A stretch of 9,424 bases of DNA from Betaproteobacteria bacterium (GTDB lineage Bacteria; Pseudomonadota; Gammaproteobacteria; Burkholderiales; SG8-39), in the NCBI GenBank assembly GCA_016867955.1, contig VGIE01000064.1:1-9424 (forward strand). Reading direction: 5' to 3'. The notes under the pieces are model-generated. The model had not been told where the DNA came from, did not search any database, and worked only from the letters and a program-made list of their open reading frames with translations. Shown one piece after another: positions 1 to 6,330 of this stretch. How positions within the stretch are numbered: position 1 is the stretch's first letter; each line of letters begins with the position of its first letter. A program made the position numbers and the translations under genes.

Positions 1-974
1 CGATCACAGGCCCGGCCAACGGCGTACACATAGGCGCGGCAGGCATTCAGCGTGGTGTACATGTCGGCCAGCTTGCCCTGCATGAGCTGGAACTCGCCAA
101 TCGATTGCCCGAACTGCTTCCTCTCGTGCACATAGGGCACCACCACGTCCATGCAGGCCTGCATGATGCCCAGCGGCCCGCCCGAGAGCACTGCGCGCTC
201 GTAGTCGAGGCCGGACATCAGTACCTTGACGCCGCTGCCCACCGAGGACAGCACGTTGTCTTCGGGCACCTCGCAGTCCTGGAACACCAGCTCGCAGGTG
301 TTGGAGCCGCGCATGCCCAGCTTGTCCAGCTTGGGCGAGGTGGAAAACCCGCGCATGCCACGCTCGATGATGAAGGCGGTGATGCCGGCCCTGGCGTGCG
401 CCGGCCCGCTGTCGGTCTTGGCGTACACCACCAGCACGTCGGCGTCGGGACCGTTGGTGATCCACATCTTGGCGCCGTTGAGATGGAAGCGCCCGTTGCG
501 ATACTCGGCGCGCAGCTTCATCGACACCACGTCCGAGCCCGCGCCCGGCTCCGACATCGCCAGCGCGCCGACGTGTTCGCCGGAAATCAGCTTCGGCAGG
601 TACTTGCGCCGCTGCGCGTCGCTGCCGTTGCGGCGGATCTGGTTGACGCACAGGTTGGAGTGCGCGCCATAGGACAGACCTACCGAGGCGGAGGCGCGGC
701 TGATCTCCTCCATGGCGACGATGTGGGCGAGGTAACCCATGGCGGTGCCGCCGAATTCCTCCTCAACCGTGATGCCGAGAAGGCCCAGTGCGCCCAACTT
801 CCGCCACAGGTCCATGGGAAACTGGTTGCCGCGGTCGATCTCGCCGGCGCGTGGGGCAATTTGGCTCTGCGCGAAGCCGCGCACGCTGTCGCGCAGCATG
901 TCGATGTCCTCGCCCAGGGCAAAGCGCAGTCCGGGCAGGTCGATTTGTGGGATGGCAGATGCGGTGGTGGCCAT
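1..974 (-). CDS. Isovaleryl-CoA dehydrogenase-like acyl-CoA dehydrogenase (partial, C-terminus off the left edge)
   Basis: FAD-dependent flavoenzyme that introduces an alpha-beta double bond into short branched acyl-CoA, passing electrons to ETF; isovaleryl-CoA (leucine breakdown) is the likeliest substrate. The frame is open from the ATG at 974 through position 1, giving 324 residues of a family usually near 390, so about 65 C-terminal residues are missing. Seen: N-terminal helical domain (about 20-135), flavin-domain signature ALAMSEPGAGSDV at 137-149, W171-T-N for flavin contact, and the helical C-terminal domain with DYERAVLSGGPLG at 258-270. The Glu at 259 matches the catalytic Glu that isovaleryl-CoA dehydrogenases carry in this helix, unlike short- and medium-chain enzymes, which use one much later. 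ERKQFGQSIGEFQ at 284-296 is typical of the family. GAGGAA lies 4 bases before the start. It follows the TIM-barrel gene on the same strand by 95 bases, so it may share that transcript or have its own promoter. Family is certain; the isovaleryl specificity is likely. Confidence 0.9.
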   Translation of the reverse strand, partial: MATTASAIPQIDLPGLRFALGEDIDMLRDSVRGFAQSQIAPRAGEIDRGNQFPMDLWRKLGALGLLGITVEEEFGGTAMGYLAHIVAMEEISRASASVGLSYGAHSNLCVNQIRRNGSDAQRRKYLPKLISGEHVGALAMSEPGAGSDVVSMKLRAEYRNGRFHLNGAKMWITNGPDADVLVVYAKTDSGPAHARAGITAFIIERGMRGFSTSPKLDKLGMRGSNTCELVFQDCEVPEDNVLSSVGSGVKVLMSGLDYERAVLSGGPLGIMQACMDVVVPYVHERKQFGQSIGEFQLMQGKLADMYTTLNACRAYVYAVGRACD

Positions 975-1069
975 GGGATTCCTCGCTGGCGGCGGGGTGG
1001 TCGGCAAAGTGATCGGAGATCGCGATGCCCGATATTAATGCCAAATGATCGATCGCCCGGCGGGGATGG

Positions 1070-1897
1070 CTAGGCGGCGGCCCCCGGCGGTAGCAGCGCG
1101 AGGGTGGCTGCGCGCGACCGCCGCACGCGCTCATCGGTGGTGTAGTCCGGGTTGGGAACTTCGACGCCGATGACCAGGCCGGGATTCAGGGCGGCCAACA
1201 GTTCGCGCAGCGGCAGGGCGCCATCCCCTGGGATGAGGCGGTGCTGTCGTGCCTCGGTGAGCTGGTCGGCCAGCGGCATGCCGGCCGGGCCATCCGAGAT
1301 CTGGATGCGGCCGATCCAGTCGCGGTACTCGCGCACCTGTTCCAGCGTGCCGCCGAAGCGGAAAAAGTGCAGCGTGTCGAGCACCACGCGCAGGTCCGGC
1401 CTGCCGATGCGCTGGAAGAAACGCACGGCCTGCGGCAACGTCTTCAGCGTGGCGCGCCGGGAGATCTCGGTCATGACGGGAAAGCCGTAGCGGTCGGCGA
1501 GCGCGCAGGCGCCGGCAAAGCCGTCGGCGATGCGCGCCTCGTCTTCGTCGCGCGGCAAGAGGTTGATGACCGGTCGTCCCAGCGCCGCACCGGAATCGAG
1601 GGCCGGGACGAATGATTGCGGGTTGGTGTCGGCCTGGATGTTGAAGGCCTCGATCATGTCGACAGTGACGCCGAGCTCCTCGCAGCGCCGGTGCGTCTCG
1701 CGCCGTGTAGCGCTGTCGCCGAGCAGGTCGAAATCCCGGTACGGAGGGGACATCGGATTGACCAGCAGGCTGATGCGCCGAAAGCCGTGCTGCGCGGCCA
1801 GGCTGACGAAGGATGGTGCGTCGAGGTCGACCGCCGTGAGGAACTCGAGGCACAGGGGATGGCCGGGCGCGGGCGGCATCGGCAGCGGGGACGGCAT
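1070..1897 (-). CDS. Sugar phosphate isomerase/epimerase-like TIM-barrel protein (paralog B)
   Basis: A 275-residue protein of the xylose-isomerase-like / AP-endonuclease-2 TIM-barrel superfamily, whose members isomerise, epimerise or dehydrate sugars and cyclitols at a divalent metal. Substrate unknown. Likely metal ligands lie at barrel strand ends: Glu144 (MTEIS), Asp174 and His177 (VVLDTLHFF), Asp202 (QISDGP) and Glu246 (GVEVP). A family-like stretch RLIPGDGALPLREL runs from 220 to 233. These points match the upstream neighbour one for one (Glu133, Asp163, His166, Asp192, Glu238), so the two are tandem duplicates that have diverged widely. No good Shine-Dalgarno precedes the ATG at 1897; the second Met (residue 7) is no better, and the first ~12 residues have no counterpart in the paralog. 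The 61-base gap to the upstream gene suggests co-transcription. No signal peptide, so cytoplasmic. Family confident, function not assigned. Confidence 0.85.
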   Translation of the reverse strand: MPSPLPMPPAPGHPLCLEFLTAVDLDAPSFVSLAAQHGFRRISLLVNPMSPPYRDFDLLGDSATRRETHRRCEELGVTVDMIEAFNIQADTNPQSFVPALDSGAALGRPVINLLPRDEDEARIADGFAGACALADRYGFPVMTEISRRATLKTLPQAVRFFQRIGRPDLRVVLDTLHFFRFGGTLEQVREYRDWIGRIQISDGPAGMPLADQLTEARQHRLIPGDGALPLRELLAALNPGLVIGVEVPNPDYTTDERVRRSRAATLALLPPGAAA

Positions 1898-1958
1898 GCT
1901 TGCTGTCGGTCAGGAAGCGGGCAGCGGGGGCTGGGGGCCGACGGGGCGCGGCCGGCCC

Positions 1959-2765
1959 TTACAGCCTGTCGAGGAATCGGCGCGAGGCTTCGAACAGGAT
2001 CTCGGCGCGTTGCGCCGCCGGCAGATTGCCGCGCTTGCCTCCCAGCGGCGTCTCGACGCTGATGTCGATGAGCTGCGGCAGCGCGGCCATCAGCGCGCGC
2101 AACGGCAGCCCGCCCTCACCCGGCGGCAGGCGGTTGTGGCGGGCTTCGAAACGCAAGTCCTCCAGGGTCGCCGGTATCTCGGGTAGTGCATCGCACAACT
2201 GCATGTAGCGCAATAGCGCCGGGTCGATGCCGGCAATCGACTCCAGGGGCGATCCGCAGCGATGGATGTGCAGGGCATCAACGAGGATGCCGCTGTTGGG
2301 TTGCGCGGCGGCCTTCACCACTTGCGTCGCGTGGGCCAGCGTCTTCACCTCGGAGATCACCATGAACTCGAGGTTTATGTTCAGGCCGAACGGCTGCGCC
2401 TCGGCGCACAGGCTGGCGTAGGTGTCGGTGGCGCGGGCGAGGTCGGGATCGAGGCCCGCGGCAACCACCTGGCGGCAACCCAGCCGCGCCGCGGTTTCGA
2501 ACACCCCCGTGTACATGCCGGGCCGGGTGTCCGGGCGCAGCCACAGCACTTCCACGTCGAGGACCTTGACGCCGGTGTCGTCGAGGCGCTGCAGGGTTTC
2601 GCGCCGCATCGGCGTATTGCCGATGACCGGGTAGACGGGGTCCGTGTCGCGCGCCGGGCTGAGGCGCAGGTTGATGCCGGAGAAGCCGGTGTCGGCAGCG
2701 CAGGAGACCATGTCGGGCGGGGTCAGTTCGAGGACGCACATGTGGGCCAGCGAGAGCAACGGCAC
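1959..2765 (-). CDS. Sugar phosphate isomerase/epimerase-like TIM-barrel protein (paralog A), GTG start
   Basis: A 268-residue protein of the xylose-isomerase-like TIM-barrel superfamily, cytoplasmic, first gene of the minus-strand row. The frame is open to 2927, but a full AAGGAGG ribosome site at 2771-2777 sits 5 bases before a GTG at 2765, and the protein aligns with its paralog from there (PLLSLAHMCVLEL against PLCLEFLTAVDLD), so GTG is taken as the start. Putative metal centre: Glu133 (NLEFM), Asp163 and His166 (LVDALHIHRC), Asp192 (QLCDALP), Glu238 (SVETP). The stretch RFEARHNRLPPGEGGLPLR at 205-223 matches EARQHRLIPGDGALPLR in the paralog. Relatives act as isomerases, epimerases or dehydratases, and some are misannotated, so no reaction is claimed. 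The pairing with an acyl-CoA dehydrogenase downstream and divergence from a PHA synthase locus hint at catabolism, which is inference. Confidence 0.86.
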   Translation of the reverse strand: MPLLSLAHMCVLELTPPDMVSCAADTGFSGINLRLSPARDTDPVYPVIGNTPMRRETLQRLDDTGVKVLDVEVLWLRPDTRPGMYTGVFETAARLGCRQVVAAGLDPDLARATDTYASLCAEAQPFGLNINLEFMVISEVKTLAHATQVVKAAAQPNSGILVDALHIHRCGSPLESIAGIDPALLRYMQLCDALPEIPATLEDLRFEARHNRLPPGEGGLPLRALMAALPQLIDISVETPLGGKRGNLPAAQRAEILFEASRRFLDRL

Positions 2766-2770
2766 GAGGA

Positions 2771-2777
2771 CCTCCTT
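2771..2777 (-). promoter_or_regulatory. Strong Shine-Dalgarno fixing a GTG start
   Basis: Read on the minus strand this is AAGGAGG, 5 bases before the GTG at 2765. It decides that TIM-barrel paralog A begins at 2765 and not at the longer open frame up to 2927. GAGGTCCTC, a short dyad, overlaps its end, so mild masking in mRNA is possible. Confidence 0.85.
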
Positions 2778-2795
2778 GGATAGCCTGACAATGCG

Positions 2796-2808
2796 AGGGG
2801 ATACCCCT
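2796..2808. promoter_or_regulatory. Palindrome AGGGGATACCCCT, candidate operator
   Basis: Five-base arms AGGGG/CCCCT around ATA, 31 bases upstream of the GTG of paralog A. It closely resembles the palindrome at 3068-3081 on the other side of the same divergent region. A shared binding site is inference. Confidence 0.35.
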
Positions 2809-2905
2809 GCGCGCTCCCCTGCCCCGGGTGCCCCTGACGGCAATTCCGACTGGGGGTCTGCGCGCGGGCAATGCCGCGGCATGTCTGCAGGTGCACGGTG
2901 GCGCG

Positions 2906-2934
2906 ATGATGGAGCATGCCCATGCATTTGTCAC
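2906..2934 (-). promoter_or_regulatory. Possible sigma-70 promoter for the TIM-barrel genes
   Basis: On the minus strand GTGACA (2934-2929, 5 of 6 to consensus) is followed after 17 bases by CATCAT (2911-2906, 4 of 6). Transcription would start near 2900, leaving a leader of about 135 bases that contains the 2796-2808 palindrome. Matches of this quality also arise by chance, so this is tentative. Confidence 0.25.
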
Positions 2935-3020
2935 CTTTCCCCAGGCAGCTTTTCAGGCTGCGGCCTGCATCAACCCGGGCAATCTGGGAGAATCCACGCC
3001 AGCTCGATGATCGACGACGA

Positions 3021-3047
3021 GGCCGTTTCGGAATTATCGAAATGGCC
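3021..3047. repeat. Inverted repeat GGCCGTTTCG / CGAAATGGCC
   Basis: Ten-base arms, 9 of 10 complementary with the remaining position a possible G-U pair in RNA, separated by the AT-rich spacer GAATTAT. It looks like an operator half-site pair or an RNA hairpin upstream of the hydrolase gene. Its right arm overlaps the neighbouring CCCCTG/CAGGGG hairpin (3046-3060), so the two cannot form fully at once. Confidence 0.45.
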
Positions 3048-3067
3048 CCTGTTGCAGGGGAGCCTGA

Positions 3068-3081
3068 AGGGGGTACCCCCT
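3068..3081. promoter_or_regulatory. Perfect palindrome AGGGGGTACCCCCT, candidate operator
   Basis: Fourteen bases, perfectly self-complementary, 90 bases upstream of the ATG of the metallo-hydrolase. It has nearly the same arms as the 2796-2808 site. Function unproven. Confidence 0.4.
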
Positions 3082-3170
3082 CGATTATGCAATGAACTCT
3101 GCGTCCTTCCGCGCGGTCGACGGCAGCCGCAGGCGCGCGCAGCACCGCGGTGCACACAGGGATTCGCTAG

Positions 3171-4262
3171 ATGAACAAGCCGCAAGCCGAACCCCATACG
3201 CGGCGCCCGCCCAGCGATCCCTCGCCGGTGTATCCGTGGGCTGAGGCCGTGGCCCCCGGCGAGACCATCGAAGTCGCACCGGGGGTGCACTGGCTGCGCA
3301 TGCCGCTGCCCTTCCCGACACTGGACCACATCAATCTCTGGCTGCTCGATGACGGCAAGGAATTCGTCTTCGTCGATACCGGGTTTGCGGATGACGCGAC
3401 GCGCGCCTTGTGGGAAGGAATTCTCCGCGGCAGGTTCGCGGGGCGGCAGGCCGGACGCGTGATCTGCACCCACTACCACAGCGATCATGCCAGCCTGGCC
3501 GGCTGGCTGACCGGCCGTTTCGGCTGCGAATTGTGGATGTCGCATGGCGAGTTCTATGCCTCGCACTCAGTGCATGGCGAAGTGGCCGATCACGAACCCG
3601 AGCACATGTACCGGATGTATCTCGCCAACGGGTTGGACAAGCCCATGGCCGACCGCCTGGTCGAACTGCGCAACAACTACCGCCGCAACGTGGTGGGTTT
3701 TCCGTCCAGCTTCCATCCCATGATGGACGGCGACGAGTTACGCATCGGCGGCCGGCGCTGGCAGGTGGTGTCGGGCTACGGGCACTCGCCCGAGCATTCG
3801 GCGCTGTACTGCGACGAACTGCGCGTGATGGTCTCCGGGGACATGGTGCTGCCTCGCATCACCACCAATGTCAGCGTGCAGGCCACCGAGCCGAACGGCA
3901 ACCCCCTGCAACTGTTCATCAATTCGCTGGCGCGGCATGGCCGCTTGCCGGTCGATACGCTGGTCCTGCCGGCTCACGGGCTGCCCTTTCGCGGCCTTCA
4001 CGGGCGCATTGCCTTCCTGCAGGCGCATCACCAGGAGCGGCTGGACGAACTGGTGGTCGCCTGTTCCCGGCCGCAGTCTGCAGCCGATATCCTGCCGGTG
4101 CTGTTCCGGCGCACGCTGGATGCGCACACCACGGGCATTGCCATGGGTGAGGCCATGGCGCACCTGCACTACCTCACCGAAGCCGGTCGGCTTGCTCGAG
4201 TGACTGGCGAGGATGGCATCATTCGGTTCATGGTGCCCGGGAACGGCGGTTCAGGAACCTGA
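3171..4262 (+). CDS. MBL-fold metallo-hydrolase
   Basis: A 363-residue metallo-beta-lactamase-fold hydrolase, predicted cytoplasmic. The dinuclear metal site is complete: T100-H101-Y-H103-S-D105-H106, then His205 (GYGHSPEHS), Asp224 (VSGDMVLP) and His269 (LPAHGLPFRG). The fold ends near 285 and is followed by an ~75-residue helical C-terminal region (about 288-355, LDELV...RTLDAH...YLTEAG). This resembles the winged-helix-like tail of LACTB2-type and other glyoxalase-II-like MBL proteins, some of which cleave thioesters. The start at 3171 is preceded by a weak AGGGA. The phaC start follows its stop by 46 bases on the same strand, so they are probably co-transcribed. Inference: it may hydrolyse an acyl or hydroxyacyl thioester or ester tied to PHA metabolism. 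Family certain, substrate unknown. Confidence 0.88.
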   Translation: MNKPQAEPHTRRPPSDPSPVYPWAEAVAPGETIEVAPGVHWLRMPLPFPTLDHINLWLLDDGKEFVFVDTGFADDATRALWEGILRGRFAGRQAGRVICTHYHSDHASLAGWLTGRFGCELWMSHGEFYASHSVHGEVADHEPEHMYRMYLANGLDKPMADRLVELRNNYRRNVVGFPSSFHPMMDGDELRIGGRRWQVVSGYGHSPEHSALYCDELRVMVSGDMVLPRITTNVSVQATEPNGNPLQLFINSLARHGRLPVDTLVLPAHGLPFRGLHGRIAFLQAHHQERLDELVVACSRPQSAADILPVLFRRTLDAHTTGIAMGEAMAHLHYLTEAGRLARVTGEDGIIRFMVPGNGGSGT

Positions 4263-4299
4263 CGCCGGCGTCCAGGCGCGTCAATTGCAGCGTTATGCG

Positions 4300-4306
4300 G
4301 GAGGAG
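4300..4306 (+). promoter_or_regulatory. Ribosome binding site fixing the phaC start
   Basis: GGAGGAG lies just before the ATG at 4309. The open frame continues upstream to 4213, but that stretch overlaps the hydrolase gene and has no family resemblance, so 4309 is the start. Confidence 0.8.
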
Positions 4307-4308
4307 AG

Positions 4309-6198
4309 ATGGGTCAGGATTCACGGGTGAGTGGCGGGTCGAGGCCGGCAGGACCGGATGCTGGCGCGGGTCCGGCAGGCGGCGCGGGCCGGGGTGATCC
4401 CGCCGAAATGGCCAGAGTCCTGTCCGAGGTGGCGCAGCGCACGGGCAAGCTGCTCGATGACTACATCAGGAAACACGCTTCCGGCGGGCGGGCCGGTGCC
4501 GTTGCAGACGAGTTGGGCGTGGCCAAGGCCTTCATGGACCTGTGGGCCGGCATGCTGGCCAATCCCTGGAGCGTGGCCGAATCCCAGGCGCGGATGTTCT
4601 GGGACTATTCCACGCTGTGGAGCAATACGTGTTTGCGCATGATGGGCCAAGCGGTGGAACCGGTCGCGACGCCGGTCAAGGGCGACAACCGCTTTCGCGA
4701 CGAGGAGTGGGAGAACTATTTCCTCTTCGACTACCTGAAACAGTCCTACCTGATTGCCGGGCGCAGCATCCGTGATGCGGTTGCTGGCGTGAAGCACTTG
4801 CCAGAGCAGACGCGCCGCAAGCTGGGTTTCTATACCCGCCAGTACATCGACGCGGTGTCGCCGTCCAATTTCGTGCTCACCAATCCGCTGGTGCTGCGCG
4901 AAACCCTCCAGTCCGGGGGGCAGAACCTGGTCAAGGGGCTGAACAACCTGCTTGCCGACCTGGAGCACGGCGAGGGCGAGCTGCGCATCAGCATGACCGA
5001 CGAGAACGCTTTCAAGCTGGGCGTCAATGTCGCCACCACACCGGGCAAGGTGGTGTTCCAGAACGACCTCGCACAGCTGATCCAGTACGAGCCGCTGACG
5101 AAAGTCGTCCACCGGCGGCCGCTGCTGATCATGCCGCCATGGATCAACAAGTACTACATCCTCGACCTGCGCGAAAAGAACTCCTTCATTCGCTGGGCGC
5201 TGGAACAGGGGCACACGGTGTTCGTGGTGTCCTGGGTCAACCCGGATAAGCAGCATGCGCAGAAGACCTTCGAGGACTACATGCTGGAAGGCCCGCTCGC
5301 CCTGCTCGATGCCATCGAAGCGGCCACTGGCGAGAAGGAGGTCAACCTCATCGGCTACTGTCTCGGCGGTACGCTGCTTGGCGGCACGCTGGGCTACATG
5401 GCAGCGAAGAAGGACCGCCGCATCGCGAGTGCCACGTTCTTTGTGGCCTTGCTGGACTTCTCGGTGCCGGGCGAGCTGGGCGTGTTCATTGACGAGGCGC
5501 AGGTGGCAAACCTCGAGAAGCGCATGCACCAGCGCGGCTTTCTCGAAGGCTCCGAGATGGCCAGTACCTTCAACCTGCTGCGGGCCAACGACCTGATCTG
5601 GTCCTTCGTGATCAACAACTACCTGCTCGGCAAGGAGCCGTTCCCCTTCGACCTGCTTTACTGGAACTCCGACTCCACGCGCATGCCGGCGCGCATGCAC
5701 AGCTTCTACCTGCGCAACATGTACCTAAAGAACGCCCTGAAGGATCCCGGCGGCATCACGCTGTGCGGCGTGCCAATCGATCTCTCGAAGGTGGATGTCC
5801 CGGCCTATTTCATTTCCACGGTGGAGGACCACATCGCGCCGTGGAAATCGACCTACCGGGGGGCGAAGGTGCTGGGCGGCGGCAAAAAGACGCGCTTCGT
5901 GCTGGGCGGCTCCGGCCACATTGCCGGCGTGGTCAACCCGCCCTCGGCCAACAAGTACGGTTACTGGACCAACGCGGACCTGCCGCCCACTGCCGAGGAG
6001 TGGCAGGACAATGCCGAGTGGCACCAGGGGTCGTGGTGGTCGGACTGGCAGGCCTGGATCGGCGGCCTCAACGGCCCGGAACGCGTGCCTGCACGAAGGC
6101 CCGGCGACGGCGGCCTGAGGGTCATCGAGGACGCGCCGGGCAGCTATGTGAGCGTGCGGCTGGGCAAGTCGAGGAAGAAGCACATTCACGAAAAGTAG
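4309..6198 (+). CDS. phaC: Class I poly(3-hydroxyalkanoate) synthase
   Basis: Polymerises 3-hydroxyacyl-CoA into polyhydroxyalkanoate on the surface of storage granules. The 629-residue length fits class I enzymes that act without PhaE or PhaR subunits. A Gly/Ala/Pro-rich tail (about 7-30) precedes the N-terminal domain (about 75-250, with MDLWAGM and NPLVLRETLQSGGQNLVKG). The alpha/beta-hydrolase catalytic domain follows: PPWINKYYILDL at 276-287, the lipase-like box GYCLGG with nucleophile Cys351, Asp507 (ISTVEDHIAPW) and His537 (GGSGHIAGVVNPP). Spacing of the triad agrees with the Cupriavidus enzyme. The C-terminus VIEDAPGSYVSVRLGK is typical. The start has a good ribosome site 46 bases after the MBL hydrolase. 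No phaA, phaB, phaR or phasin gene follows; the next gene is convergent. Monomer supply must therefore come from elsewhere, or this is one of several synthases. Nothing looks broken. Confidence 0.97.
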   Translation: MGQDSRVSGGSRPAGPDAGAGPAGGAGRGDPAEMARVLSEVAQRTGKLLDDYIRKHASGGRAGAVADELGVAKAFMDLWAGMLANPWSVAESQARMFWDYSTLWSNTCLRMMGQAVEPVATPVKGDNRFRDEEWENYFLFDYLKQSYLIAGRSIRDAVAGVKHLPEQTRRKLGFYTRQYIDAVSPSNFVLTNPLVLRETLQSGGQNLVKGLNNLLADLEHGEGELRISMTDENAFKLGVNVATTPGKVVFQNDLAQLIQYEPLTKVVHRRPLLIMPPWINKYYILDLREKNSFIRWALEQGHTVFVVSWVNPDKQHAQKTFEDYMLEGPLALLDAIEAATGEKEVNLIGYCLGGTLLGGTLGYMAAKKDRRIASATFFVALLDFSVPGELGVFIDEAQVANLEKRMHQRGFLEGSEMASTFNLLRANDLIWSFVINNYLLGKEPFPFDLLYWNSDSTRMPARMHSFYLRNMYLKNALKDPGGITLCGVPIDLSKVDVPAYFISTVEDHIAPWKSTYRGAKVLGGGKKTRFVLGGSGHIAGVVNPPSANKYGYWTNADLPPTAEEWQDNAEWHQGSWWSDWQAWIGGLNGPERVPARRPGDGGLRVIEDAPGSYVSVRLGKSRKKHIHEK

Positions 6199-6202
6199 CG
6201 CG

Positions 6203-6223
6203 CCTGACAGGATCGCTGTCGGG
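6203..6223 (+). terminator. Hairpin just after phaC, possible terminator without U-tract
   Basis: CCTGACAG pairs with CTGTCGGG (8 pairs, one G-U) around the loop GATCG, beginning 5 bases after the phaC stop. No run of T follows, so intrinsic termination is uncertain; Rho-dependent ending or mRNA 3'-end protection are alternatives. Confidence 0.4.
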
Positions 6224-6233
6224 GGCCCCGATT

Positions 6234-6261
6234 CAGGGGAGAGCGATGGGATGCTCCCCTG
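6234..6261. terminator. Inverted repeat CAGGGGAG / CTCCCCTG between convergent genes
   Basis: Perfect 8-base arms with a 12-base loop, lying in the 132-base space between phaC and the convergent BtuF-like gene. The position suits a two-way terminator, but neither strand shows a clear T-run after it. The rest of the gap (6262-6330) holds repeated GGCCGG motifs and no gene. Confidence 0.4.
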
Positions 6262-6330
6262 GCGTTGTGCCTGACCCCTGGCCGGCGGTCGGACGGCGAG
6301 GCCGGCGATTCTTTCGGGGTGACGCGAGTG

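Larger units (their letters stand above)
2766..3170. promoter_or_regulatory. 405-base divergent intergenic region with several dyads
   Basis: No convincing gene lies here; open frames crossing it are shadows without recognisable protein character. It must hold the promoters for the minus-strand TIM-barrel gene (start 2765) and the plus-strand hydrolase-phaC pair (start 3171). Seen: AGGGGATACCCCT at 2796-2808; AGGGGGTACCCCCT, a perfect 14-base palindrome, at 3068-3081; a 10-base inverted repeat with 7-base spacer at 3021-3047; CCCCTG-TTG-CAGGGG at 3046-3060; and GCAGC-N7-GCTGC at 2945-2961. No clear sigma-70 promoter was found for the plus strand. The dyads could be operators for a shared regulator or leader RNA hairpins. 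Confidence 0.6.

Noticed and set aside
105..1073. 322-codon open frame on the plus strand opposite the acyl-CoA dehydrogenase
   Set aside because: The minus strand encodes a clear acyl-CoA dehydrogenase there. The plus frame is a GC-bias mirror rich in His, Ala, Val and Gly with no family resemblance.
2766..2927. N-terminal extension of TIM-barrel paralog A to 2927
   Set aside because: The strong AAGGAGG site before the GTG at 2765 and alignment with the paralog place the start at 2765; the extension is Arg/Pro-rich without family character.
4261..4272. Perfect palindrome GACGCCGGCGTC after the hydrolase stop
   Set aside because: A 12-base GC palindrome is expected by chance more than once here, it overlaps the stop codon, and the gap before phaC is too short to suggest a terminator.
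4321..5700. 459-codon open frame on the minus strand opposite phaC
   Set aside because: Long antisense frames are expected opposite high-GC genes; phaC is unambiguous and the antisense product has no recognisable motif.
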